The translations under genes and the position numbers were made by a program. From the NCBI RefSeq assembly GCF_016097555.1, contig NW_024532763.1, forward strand, positions 124,001 through 188,000: a stretch of 64,000 nucleotides of DNA, in the 5' to 3' direction. The DNA is from Gigantopelta aegis (lineage: Eukaryota; Mollusca; Gastropoda; Neomphalida; Peltospiridae). Every line of letters starts with the position of its first letter. Positions within the stretch are counted from its first letter, which is position 1. Of this stretch, positions 45,691-60,918 are shown piece after piece. The notes beneath the pieces were generated by a model, which ran no database searches, was not told the origin of the DNA, and worked only from the letters and a program-made list of their open reading frames with translations.

Positions 45691-47348
45691 CCTATAATGA
45701 GATTCATAGCCTATACATTTTGAATATAGACTCCTAGTAAGCATATATTTAAAAATATGGGAACTTAAGAGTGTAGTGGTTAGTTTCAAGTGGTATTCTT
45801 GTAATTGTTAATTAATCCATAAAACAGAGTAATTCATTTAAAAATGAGCCAACCAGTTATAAAAAGGAATATTAATAATAATTACTATCCTTAATGATAT
45901 TAAGTATATAATAATAATATATTACATGACTTTAAATGGTATTATTTTAATAACTAGGAAATATGAATAATTTGATGAACCAATTTAGGACAAATTAACT
46001 ATAATATTATTATGGTTTATTAACCTATTAATTTATTACTAATTAATTAATTTATTTATTATGGTTTATTAACCTATTAATTTATTACTAATTAATTAAT
46101 TAATATGTTATGGTTTATTACCTCTATTAATTCCATGTACTATAATTTTTAATATTATTTGTAACAACTATTAATTACTAATAATTGTTGAAATAGACAT
46201 GGCTCAGAATATCATAGAAATCATTATATTAAAATATTGTATATATAACACTGTACAAGTATACAATAATAATAATAATAATAGAATAGAGACATACTTT
46301 GTGGTTACTTTAAGAACAATAGCGGGACCATCTTCTACCAGAACAGCTCCAATTTTCATCAAACAACACAAGAAAGCCATAAATTTAGCTTCATGTCCAG
46401 TCCCATAATCAATTCTTGTATAATTACCAAATCCCTCTAAAAATACATCGCAAAATATTTGTTATAATTTTGTTGTAAATAATAAATATTCTAACCTATA
46501 AAATATATTTGAAGTTCAATAGCAGCTGCCTTCAGATTATCAGGGAGTATTTCTTCTATTAACTGTTTGGAATTCTAAAGTGTGAATTATTGCACAATGT
46601 CACAGCAATGGGTTAATTAAAAGTAGGTGGAGCATCAGAAAATTCTAATTGTGGAGTGCTAAATTCTTAACATACTGTAAATTATAAATGATAATAGAAC
46701 TTTGTTCAATATTTCTATTTGTTTGTACACAAAGTTATACTAAAAATTTACTAGCTGTAGTTATATTATTAGTTAATTAATCTCATTCTAATTTTAATTG
46801 TTTTTATTATATGATTTAACTCGATCTACATACTTACTGGCTTAACTCGATCTAGCCAGGTTCGAAAAGCCTTGTTCCCAAATCGTTGAGGTTGTTCAAG
46901 AGGTGGAATCTCATCAACCCATTTTGACAACTTATCTAACATTGCTGTCAATCTGCCTATAATCTGAAAAAGAAAATGTCACATGACAATTACATGAAAC
47001 TTACTGGTGATTCAGGAATTGAATCGGAAACCTTCTTTCCTTTCACAGACTGAGCAAGTACTTTAATCCACCCAACAAAGCTGGCGTATGCCTACATTAT
47101 GGTACCAGAAAAAATATCATGTGAAACAAGACATATATCATGTGATTATTCTTTTATTTCATGTGACACAATGCTTGTATCATGTGATCAAGTAATGGTA
47201 TATGATTATTAATTGTAAATTTAAGCAAATAAATGACTTCATTAGATTACAGATCAAATTGGGACGAGAATACCTCTGAATTGAGCCATCTGTCCATGTC
47301 CTCTTCTCTCTTGATTAACCGCTCTGGTCGTTTGAATTCAACAGCCAT
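38963..47348 (-). CDS. PTPA: PP2A phosphatase activator (PTPA), nine exons
   Basis: PTPA is a peptidyl-prolyl isomerase-like chaperone that activates PP2A catalytic subunits with ATP. Seen exons: 47274-47348 ([20 protein letters not shown]), 47005-47091, 46838-46963, 46496-46574, 46298-46436, 45477-45601, 43341-43441, 40376-40483 and 38963-39037. All junctions keep GT-AG and phase, giving 915 nt, or 304 residues plus stop, with no frame slip. Landmarks: [73 protein letters not shown], and the end [19 protein letters not shown]. The length is slightly below human PTPA. Introns 6-8 are long (about 1.3-2.9 kb) and carry microsatellites, minisatellites and a foldback element. The start is 70 bp from the end of the threonine aldolase gene. 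Confidence 0.97.
39643..39691. repeat. (TG)n microsatellite in PTPA intron 8
   Basis: An almost pure TG tract of about 48 bases. Confidence 0.95.
41615..41825. repeat. About 32-bp AT-rich tandem repeat in PTPA intron 7
   Basis: Units contain TATATTATACTAGCACTATA and TTATTGTAT, repeated about six times with variants. Confidence 0.85.
42470..42825. repeat. 21-bp minisatellite in PTPA intron 7
   Basis: Units contain ACATGTACATGTACTATTGA, with variants ACATATACATG and ACACCATATACATG, about 16 copies. The unit length of 21 keeps frames open and creates false Thr/Cys-rich proteins. Confidence 0.95.
45041..45197. mobile_element. Foldback MITE-like element in PTPA intron 6
   Basis: Two 64-bp arms (45041-45104 and 45134-45197) are inverted copies with about two mismatches and a 29-bp loop. 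The outer ends read GAACAGAATTAAAGGACAAA inward. TA microsatellites lie close on both sides, so a TA target site is possible. No coding capacity. The high arm identity suggests recent origin or gene-conversion upkeep (inference). Confidence 0.75.
45235..45292. repeat. (TA)n microsatellite
   Basis: A TA tract follows the foldback element; a shorter TA tract precedes it at 45022-45040. Confidence 0.9.
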
Positions 47349-47418
47349 CTTGGAAATTCAACGTCAATAAAATAATGAATATTCATAGTAGATAAATAAC
47401 AAAACATTAATTTTAAAG

Positions 47419-48512
47419 TTAATAGTTTTGTTGCAAAATTTGCTGAATTCTAGTTAAAGTAAAGTCTACATCATCGTTATTGACTTGATGGTGTATCACA
47501 GCACGTATGATCTTATGGGGACAACCTCTAGGGATCATTTTAATAACGGGGGCAGTCTCATTTATCGGCTGAAGAAGCAAGTCACAAATTTTTTCTGGAC
47601 TAAGATCTGGTCGATTGAGACTAAACATTACCATATTGGTGTGGACATAATCCACATTAATAGACACACCCGTCTCTACCATCTTTGCTAGCCCATGTGC
47701 TAATCGTTTAGCATTGTCATGATCAACATGTAACAATGGAGCATGATTGTCCAATGCAAAAATACCAGCTGCAGCAAGCATCCCAACTTGACGCATCCCT
47801 CCACCTAAACTTTTCCGAATACGATGACATTGAGCAATAAAATCACCTGAGCCAATTAATATTGAACCCACGGGTGCTCCAAGACCTTTAGAGAGACACA
47901 CGTTTACTGAATCAGCATGTTTGACCAACTCTGACACGTGAACACTGAGACCAGTGGCTGCATTAAATAACCTTGCACCATCAACATGAATTTTCAGATC
48001 ATTATTACGAGCTATGAAGGCTATTTTATCCATATAATCTAAAGTAATGGGTGACCCATAACAATAATTATGAGTGTTTTCAATAATTATTGCACGAGTA
48101 TGACAATAGTGACCATCAAAACCACCTTTATGGATTTGGATTGTAAATCGTCTAGATCCAAAGTGCCATCATCAAGATTCTTTACTTGCCTAGCAAAGAC
48201 TCCACCCACTTGAGATATACTTCCCTGTTCCCATATAGCAATGTGAGAGCGATCACCGAGGATAACCTCATCACCTCTAGTGTTAGCATGTGCCATAATA
48301 CCAACTAAATTTGACATGGTTCCTGAGGGAAAATACAATGCAGACTCCTTCTTTAACAAACCAGCAATCTTATTTTGTAAGAGGATGACAGTCGGATCCT
48401 CTCCATAAACATCATCTCCTACTTTGGCTTGCATCATGGCCTCCTTCATTTTCTGTGTGGGCGTTGTGACAGTATCACTTCTCATGTCTATGACTTTGTT
48501 TGCAGCTGCCAT
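47419..48512 (-). CDS. Low-specificity L-threonine aldolase (PLP enzyme)
   Basis: This enzyme splits L-threonine/allo-threonine to glycine and acetaldehyde using pyridoxal phosphate. Seen: MAAANKVIDMRSDTVTTPT, then MMQAKVGDDVYGEDPTV, KESALYFPSGTMSNLVGIMA, GDEVILGDRSHIAIWEQGS, DDGTLDLDDL, IIIENTHNYCYGSPITLDY, LKIHVDGARLFNAATGL, the cofactor lysine motif NVCLSKGLGAPVGSIL, and KSLGGGMRQVGMLAAAGIF. The length, about 365 codons, fits the family. The frame slips one base near 48117 at the join of SKSIKG and FDGHYCHTRA. The acceptor-like TTTCTTTCTGCAG just upstream (near 48536) suggests a non-coding or extended 5' exon, and an upstream in-frame Met exists at 48584. The human orthologue is a pseudogene (recalled). 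Confidence 0.93.
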
Positions 48513-48679
48513 TGTACTGGGAAGATGAAAGACAGCTGCAGAAAGAAAGAGATATGTTAGGTACAAATTTATAAATCCTAGCAAATGGCATCAAAAGTCC
48601 AAACCAATACAGTATTAACTAGGGGTTAAAATTAATTTTAATCCTATAATTTAACCCCATTGTTATTGTCACTGTTACA
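48513..48679. promoter_or_regulatory. Divergent promoter, threonine aldolase and GOLGA1
   Basis: 167 bp lie between start codons 48512 (minus) and 48680 (plus). Inferred. Confidence 0.5.
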
Positions 48680-53362
<4,683 letters not shown>

Positions 53363-53523
53363 CAGATATAGTGGAATATTTTAATATCAATAGCAGCTGT
53401 GATATAATCATAAAAACAATTAAGAATTTTTTGTAATTATCAATTATTCATGAACCTTACTAATTTATTTAAGTGATCGGTTTGCTGTCAATAAAAATAA
53501 TAATTCCATATATATCATTAATT
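53363..53523. terminator. Shared 3' region of GOLGA1 and WDR31
   Basis: 161 bp lie between two convergent stop codons. A plus-strand AATAAA at 53490-53495 can serve GOLGA1, so the transcripts very likely overlap at their 3' ends. Confidence 0.55.
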
Positions 53524-56500
53524 CTAGTAATATTTTGCTCGCAGATGGAGGAGAGCAGGTTTATCATTACCCACTTTTGAAACACCCCAGATGTTTACTC
53601 CTTCATAAAATGTACTGCAAGCAAGACTATAGTAAAAGAACATGCTGTTAATAATTTGTAATTTTTTAAAAAGTGGGCCATAATTTAAAAAAAATCTTGT
53701 AAAACTAATTATATAATATATTACTATCAGACAATCCAATAACTGAGCCATATAATATGTTTTTGTCATTGTGTTTTATTACAAATATACATATATATAT
53801 ATTATATATATATATTATATATAATATATATTACTGGTATACAAATAGTTAGACACAGTAACAATGACAATGGGGGACAGTTTTGTTATTGATCTTACAA
53901 ATAAATGGCCTTGTCTTCTTTCCTTTACATTGGTGACGGTAACTATTAATAACCTATATATCTTTTGTTGCACACAGGTAGAAATAGTTTAACTTGTGAG
54001 GTAAATAGTTTTGTTGTTATCTCCTAAATGCTAATGTACATCACTTGATTGTTACATGGATGTGAATGTTTTGAAATCAGTCAGATGAGGCTACTCTAGT
54101 TAGCAGACGATCAATGATAATCACTACATGCTCTTTCACTTCTCAACTAATAAATTATTGAACATTCTATACACATCAATTATGATAAAGGACACATTCC
54201 TAACATTTGATACCACTTAAAACATTGAAGTGGGACAAATTCTTTACCATAGAACTGGGACACATTCCCAACATTTGATACCACTTAAAACATTGAAGTG
54301 GGACACATTCTTTACCATAGAACTGGACACATTCTTATTATTTGATACCACTTAAAACATTGAAGTGGGGACACATATAGAACTGGGACACATTCTTATT
54401 ATTTGATACCACTTAAAACATTGAAGTGGGACACCATAGAACTGGGACACATTCTTAACATTTGATACCACTTAAAACATTGAAGTGAGACACATTCTAT
54501 ACACATCAATTATGATAAAGGACACATTCTTAACATTTGATACCACTTAAAACATTGAAGTGGGACACATTCTTTACCACTTAAGTATAGAACTGGGACA
54601 CATTCTTATTATTTGATACCCACTTACAGCATGGAACTGGGACTGACTATAGCAGAAATGGGTCCTGCTCCTGACATATATTCTGATATCATACAATCTA
54701 ATCAAATAGATAGAAATTAAATTATTTAAATACTAATAATATTTAATAGTTCTTAGATAACAGTCATTATGTGATTATTGACTATAGGTCATTGGACCAT
54801 AGCTAATATCACATGATAAGTCATAAATATAGAAGCAAAACTTGTTAAGTGATATTAATTTAACGAATATTATTGTTAATAAGTACACCACAGCTGTTTC
54901 TTATGGCGACAGTTTGTTATATTTAATACACATTGTGTAATTAAAGGGAAGAAACTCATTAAAACAACACACGATATAGTTCTTTAATTAATTGATTACT
55001 GATAAATAAAATAAACAGTTTAGTTCCAAATACCTACTTACCTCCTGATATTTTATCCCATAAACATATAGTACTATCATTAGAGCAGGAAGCTATTCTT
55101 AAAATAAAAACAATATTAGTTTAAATTAATAATAATAATATAGATACTAACATATTATTATTGTGTAGTTGTCCTAAAAACAGACCAACTATTAACATTG
55201 CCAGTATGACCATAGTATTCAATGATCTGTCCACTTCTTCTCTTTTCGTGATCAAAAAAATCTACGATCCCATAACTATAGTAACAAAATATAGTCTCCA
55301 ATTAGTAATATTATTGCCAATTCCTTACAGTCAGTTCTGCACCTTCGTCTCTTTGTCCATTGCTACCACTGAGCAAATAGTTACCACATGGGGACACATT
55401 ACAACATAACTATAGAAAGAATGATGCAGAAACAATATAAGATTGTCCTTTTATAGATTATAAAGCAATAAGTCTTGAAGATTATTAAGATTATTAAAAT
55501 GCATTCATTATCTTAGAACAAAAAATCATTTCTTTTTCTATACTGAAAAGCTGAGATGAGGTAAGTAAACTGACACATGTAATGATGATATTGTAAAAAT
55601 TATTAGTCAAATATTGCAATGTTTAATGATATAATTCTATTAATCATAGTATGACAATAGATAATATTATAGTATGTGATATAATGAGAAGACAAGCAGA
55701 GAAAGTATAAACAAAAAAGTCCTATCATCACTTCCAATTGCAACTAATTAACCCAAATATAATTAATACGCCTATATAACCAATTATGACCTCATTACAA
55801 AGGGACAGAGAGGGGAGACCGACAACTGTTGTACATTGTAGTTGTATGATTATGATATCAACAAACACATGAAAGAAAGTTTGTTATTTACATATGTAAC
55901 AAGTAAAAATGAGAAAACGATAACAGAGAAGTTATGAAAAAAATAACAAAGAGGATTATCAGTGATTAGTTATGTTAGCATTTGTAGTGACGAGCAGGCT
56001 TGTCATGCCCTTATAAGACACAGTGTAACTATTAATAGCAAAATTCTATTTTTAGTAAACAAATGTAATATTTACTTGAATGTGTTGTTTAGGAGGTGTC
56101 TGTTGAAACTGTGGAACATGTCCTTATGTCCCAGATATCGTAATGTTTTATCCTCACTAGACTGTACAACATTGTCTTCTCCTTGTATCCATTTCATTTC
56201 TGTTGACTAGAATGAATGGACACATGTTATAATGATGAATGGATGAATGGATAATGGGTAGATAAATGAAGGGGTGTGTACATGTACATGGATGAATGGA
56301 TAATGGTAGATAAATGAAGGGGTGTGTACATGTACATGGATGAATGGATGAGTAAGATGGATAGATGCAAAAAGGATGCAATAAAAGATAACTGATTAAA
56401 TTCTCCATTATCAACATGTAAATAATGATCTTTATTTTCTTTTACTTACTAGATTTCGTGGGATCTCTGAAGAAGCTGTACATTTACCCGTGGGTACGTC

Positions 56501-57143
56501 CCATATCTTAACAGAATTATCCCGTGATCCAGACATTAATAGGTGTGCTCGACCTAAAAGTAATTTTTCATAATTTGGTACAAGAAAAACACCACTTACT
56601 ACCAGTACATGCTAAAGCCATCACTCCTAACTTATGCTCAGTAAACACATTTTCGGACATTGTCTAAGTTGTTCTCCTGATGATTCTCCTCCAACATTAT
56701 GAGGCCATTTCCAATTGTAGACCTTTCCATCTCTGCTACCGCATGTATCCATTGAGATGAATTGTTATAAAACAATCTGTAAACATATTAACAATTTTGA
56801 TCAAGTCCTCAATCATTAGCGATCACCTTAGTTGCTGCTTTTGATGGCATTGTGAGTGCATTTTCAAGAACATGATTTGTCCAGTTGTAGACAAAAATTT
56901 GCTGAGAGGGAAACAATTTCAACGTGTCAAATCTATCACAACAATGCAAGCTACCTTATCAACACTGGCTGTTATAAGATGGGTGGAGTCTGCTACACAC
57001 AGACAATGTATAGGTTCTGAATGGATGAGATGGATCTTTATTTCATCTTGTGAACTTCTATATGGAGAAGATGGATCTTCTCTCGCCTTTTCTGACGAGC
57101 TAGAACAGACACCCATCTTGGATGGGCGTGGCTTAACAGGCAT
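53524..57143 (-). CDS. WDR31: WD-repeat protein 31
   Basis: WDR31 is a WD40 protein; recent knowledge links it to ciliary trafficking. Seen exons: 56955-57143, 56827-56901, about 56600-56778, 56448-56553, 56076-56206, 55329-55409, 55152-55274, 55042-55097 and 53524-53614. Landmarks matching the family in order: HLITASVDK, FVYNWTNHVLENALTM, LLMSGSRDNSVKIWDVPTGK, VVQSSEDKTLRYWD (slip just before WD), PPKQHIQ, CNVSPCGNYLLSGSNGQRDE, GQIIEYYGHTGNVNS, ASCSNDSTICLWDKISG, and the terminal YEGVNIWGVSK. Two possible starts: MPVKPRPSK at 57143, or MGVCSSSSEK at 57116, which fits an N-myristoylation site. The last two exons do not join in phase, so a small exon is probably missing between 53.6 and 55.0 kb. 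About five one-base slips. Confidence 0.87.
54160..54640. repeat. About 65-70-bp minisatellite in WDR31 last intron
   Basis: Units contain TTTGATACCACTTAAAACAT, TGAAGTGGGACACATTC and CATAGAACTGGGACACATTC. About six copies with length variation and one copy carrying a CACATCAATTATGATAAAGG insert. Confidence 0.9.
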
Positions 57144-57342
57144 TAGGCCATGGGCAAGGCTATGATTTTTATTATTAGCTTAAGGGAAATTTCCACTAAC
57201 TTATTTGTTTTGTGGTCTGTCCCTGACAACGAAAATTTCCATTCTTAAATATCTCTCTACCTACTCTCATTATTCAGTCAACAAGTAGACGAGTCGAGCA
57301 CTTGCCGAATTTATTCAAGTAAAAGAAACTTAAAGAAACGCT
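57144..57342. promoter_or_regulatory. Divergent promoter, WDR31 and caspase
   Basis: 199 bp lie between start codons 57143 (minus) and 57343 (plus). GGGCGTGG lies at 57124-57131, just inside WDR31. Inferred. Confidence 0.5.
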
Positions 57343-60193
57343 ATGAATTTTAGGAGAGCACTCAATCGAATTGGCCAAGAGATTGGTCAAAGAGATCTCA
57401 GCGACTTAAAATTTGCCTGTCGAGACGCAATAGATGAGTCACGTCGTGAGCACATTCATGCAGCGCGAGATCTCTTCATTGCTTTGGAAGAACGTAACTT
57501 ACTCTCTCAAGACAAATTGGATTACCTGGCTCGACGATTGTCAGACATTGGTCGTGCACAACTTCTCTCTCATTTCGAAGCATTTGGTTTTCACGTACCG
57601 GATCTTTCTTGTCCTCCTGCATCTGGCTCTCCAACAAATGACACAGAAACTGATGCTGCAGAGTCCCCGTTTACGAAATGTCTCTTAACAATATCACAGA
57701 AGTTAAACTCTGATGAAGTAGATCGACTGGCCTTTTCCTGGTGTAATCATTATTTGAACAGAACTGTAGATCAAATCTTCTCTGCCAACCAATTGTTTAC
57801 TCTAATGAATCAAAGACTTGTAATTACTCCTGATAATTTACAGGTTCTGTATATCGAGTTAAGCGAAATGGGACGGCAAGATTTATGTAAAATAATTGAA
57901 GAATATTACCATACTATGGGCATCAACCAGCCACCCTTATAATTCTACAATTCAACATGCTCCTTCACCCCACTCCTAGCAATTTTAGCAGTAGAGGAAG
58001 TAGAGGAAGGTAAGAGATTGTATATTCTTGTATTTACAATAAAATCCCTCTACTTTGGAGCACAACTATAATTTTGAGAATAAATGTGTACAACAATAGA
58101 ATGAGTACAATGAATACATGTTTTTTTTTATGAGAGAGTCCATTTTAAATGTTAAACATTTAAAACATGTTTCTTGTTGTTTTCTCATTCCTTGGGATAG
58201 ACAGCAAGTGATTAAAGCAATGGTCAATTATTAATTCTATGGTTTGTTTTCAAAATAGTTATCTCTAGTTGATTCTGTGCACAACAATGTTGTCTTTTTC
58301 TTTCAACTTTTTCAAATTGAAAGCAATTAATTTTGTGCATTTCCGTGGGACGACCTTATTTGGATGAGTTATATAACTGACTTGATGCTATGTAGAAAAA
58401 GAAAGATATTCTAATTAAACATAACAATCTATATCGTGATTTGTACCTAATGTAGTTGTTATTAAACACCACCACCAAATTACAATACACAGAATATCAA
58501 TAATTCCCCACTGTAGGGAAGACTTTTAATTGCTTCTAATAAAAGGGACAAGCAAATATGTAATTTGACAAGTATTTGTATTTGAAGCTCTGTTTTATCA
58601 GCCAACTAGTAGCTGAAACTATATAGTTGCATGTACTAATAAATAGTGGAATGATCTTTAAGAATATCTATGAGATAGTGAAGTCATGTGTTTGATTGGA
58701 TGATTCTTATGCAAGAATGGTTTTAATGTAGTATAATTTTGTAAAAAATAAATTATGTAAAATTGAAAACCTGTTTATCTGGTTTTAATTCATGTTCCAG
58801 AGAACCTGTCAGGATATCCTAGTACACAAGGTTTTTCTCAAGATCATTACTACATACAATTTTATAACGGACAACATCGTCCAATGGATCTCCCTTTCCC
58901 TCTATCTCCAGCAAGTGTGAACGATATCCATTCTCAAGTTTCTTCCATCAGCCACCAAACAGCTAACATCACCCTCAGTCCTCCACCAGGACCTTTACCT
59001 CCTTATGGTCGTAAAGAGAGTGTTCCAGAAAATCCAGTTGCTAAGCAATGGGCTGGATATGTTGACCAACGTGGTTCCCCTCGTCCATCCTCGGCTGCTA
59101 GTGGTAGCAATGATGGGTCACCAGCTTATGGTAGCAACGGTTATCTTAAGAATCCTAACATGTTAAACATGGGAGGTTTTTCTACTGGATTTGACGTTTG
59201 TGAAGGTGAAAATGGACTTGAAATGCAAATATTAAAAACAAGTGAGTCAACCCAGGGGGTCCATGATATACAACAACAACAATTCATTCAAGAGAGAGCA
59301 ACACAAGAACACAAGACAGTTCAAAACATAGAACTCTTAAATATACAACAAGTAGAGATACAACAATTACAAGAAGCTTTACAACACAAGAACCAAGAAG
59401 TTACTGAGCTTTATAATAGAATGCTGAATCCATCTAGTCAGGCTCTCTATTGACAGCTCCATTTGGAGAACTCTACCCAATGGATAAAAATCCCCATGGT
59501 TATTGTATCATAATAAATAACTTCAACTTCCATCAGGTGAACGACCAACATGAACAGCTGACTAATAGAGGTGGAGCTCAAGTGGACCAGAAAAAAACCT
59601 TGTGACAACATTTACATTCTTAAAAATATAAAGTTGAAGAGTATGTGAACCTTACATCACGACCAGAGTGATAAGAGATGATAGATACGTTTAAAGAAGT
59701 AGCAGTCGTGATCATTCTAACTATGATAGTTTCGTTTGCTGCATTCTTACGCATGGAGAAGAAGGTCAAGTCTTCGGCGGGCTGACAGTGTACCGGTTGA
59801 CCTCCGAGATCTAACGGGACTGATGAAAGGAACATTCACACGATCCCTCCTCAATAAACCTAAACTTTTCTTCATTCAAGCCTGCCGTGGGGAAACAGAA
59901 GAGAAGGGTATCCCTATTGAGAAGGATGGGGATAGCAGTCTTCCAGCAGAAGCTGACTTCCTCTTTGGATATGCCACACCCACAGGCAAAGCAGCTTACC
60001 GAAGTCGTCGTCATGGCTCATGGTTTATTTCTGAACTGTGCCAAGTTTTTCAAGACAATGCACTCTAATGCCACTAGGAGCTATGATGAAAAAAGTTAAT
60101 AGTAAGGTGTCAGAAGCTTACACAAAAGAAGGTTATAAGCAATGTTCAGAGGTTGTAGATCGCCTTCGAAAGGAAGTTTTTTTTCCTGTTTAA
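57343..60193 (+). CDS. Initiator-type caspase with two death-effector domains
   Basis: Caspases with tandem DEDs (caspase-8/10 type) are activated on death-receptor platforms and start apoptosis. Seen: the first exon (57343 to about 58009) holds DED1 (FRRALNRIGQEIGQRDLSDL to LSDIGRAQLLSHFEAF) and DED2 (FTKCLLTISQKLNSDEVDRL to LSEMGRQDLCKIIEEYY). After an intron, exon 58801 onward has a long Pro/Ser/Gln linker with a short coiled coil (VEIQQLQEALQHKNQEVTEL). The p20 part has YPMDKNPHGYCIIINNFNF, NRGGAQVD, the catalytic His in ILTHGEEGQVFG (His codon 59752-59754) and the catalytic Cys in FFIQACRGE (Cys codon 59883-59885). The p10 part has ADFLFGYATPTGKAAYRS, HGSWFISELCQVF and CSEVVDRLRKEV, with stop at 60191-60193. 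At least five single-base slips occur, several in A or T runs. All catalytic landmarks are intact, so the gene is probably functional. Confidence 0.9.
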
Positions 60194-60918
60194 TAAGTAA
60201 AAAGTAAAAAACAGCTCTTTCCGGACAATACCTTTTTAATTTTCATTAATTGTGAGTCTGTTTTTGTTTGTTATTATTTTTGTTGTTATTTTATTTGTAC
60301 GAAGGCATAATATCATCAATAACATGTTCAACATGTTGCCACTTTTTACCATATTTTTTTTTTTATTATAATAGTAAATTACATACAGTGAATATAATAT
60401 ATATATATATATATATTCCAATGAAATCTTTATTTTCATTGCTACTTTCTGTCACAGCAAAAGTTATAATTATTTACAAAGAAGTATGAATGATAGTACT
60501 ATCATTGTATACAAATATATATAGATAATTTAATTACTATGTGTATTGTTTATGATCACATTTTAATATCAGTATAAATATAAGAAAATGTTTGGGATTT
60601 TCCAGAACTACTTTTCGCTTTGTGTGTATATCTCGGGCTGAGGCTATATAGTACTATTGTGTAATTATGATGTAATATACTACAATTTAGAGAGTTAAAA
60701 CATCTTGGGTTCAGTATCTGATAATTACGATACTGACCTTGTGTGTAGTTATCATCACAAAAAAAAGTAATTGTGGTTGTCTGATATTCAGTTCCAATGA
60801 CAACATTTGTAACCGCCTCTCATATGATCTAAAGTTTTACTAATTAGCTGACCGTGCGAGCATATATATATACAGAGTGGTCGTTGGAAAACTATTATTG
60901 GTCGCCATCTCTATTAGA

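Noticed and set aside
56157-56417. 86-aa minus-strand open frame rich in His/Pro/Cys
   Set aside because: Intron sequence of WDR31 with a short ATGGATGAATGG repeat; only the right exon edges are coding.
57343-60193. Caspase considered a pseudogene because of several frame breaks
   Set aside because: All catalytic and substrate-pocket landmarks are kept and breaks fall in homopolymers, as in essential genes nearby.
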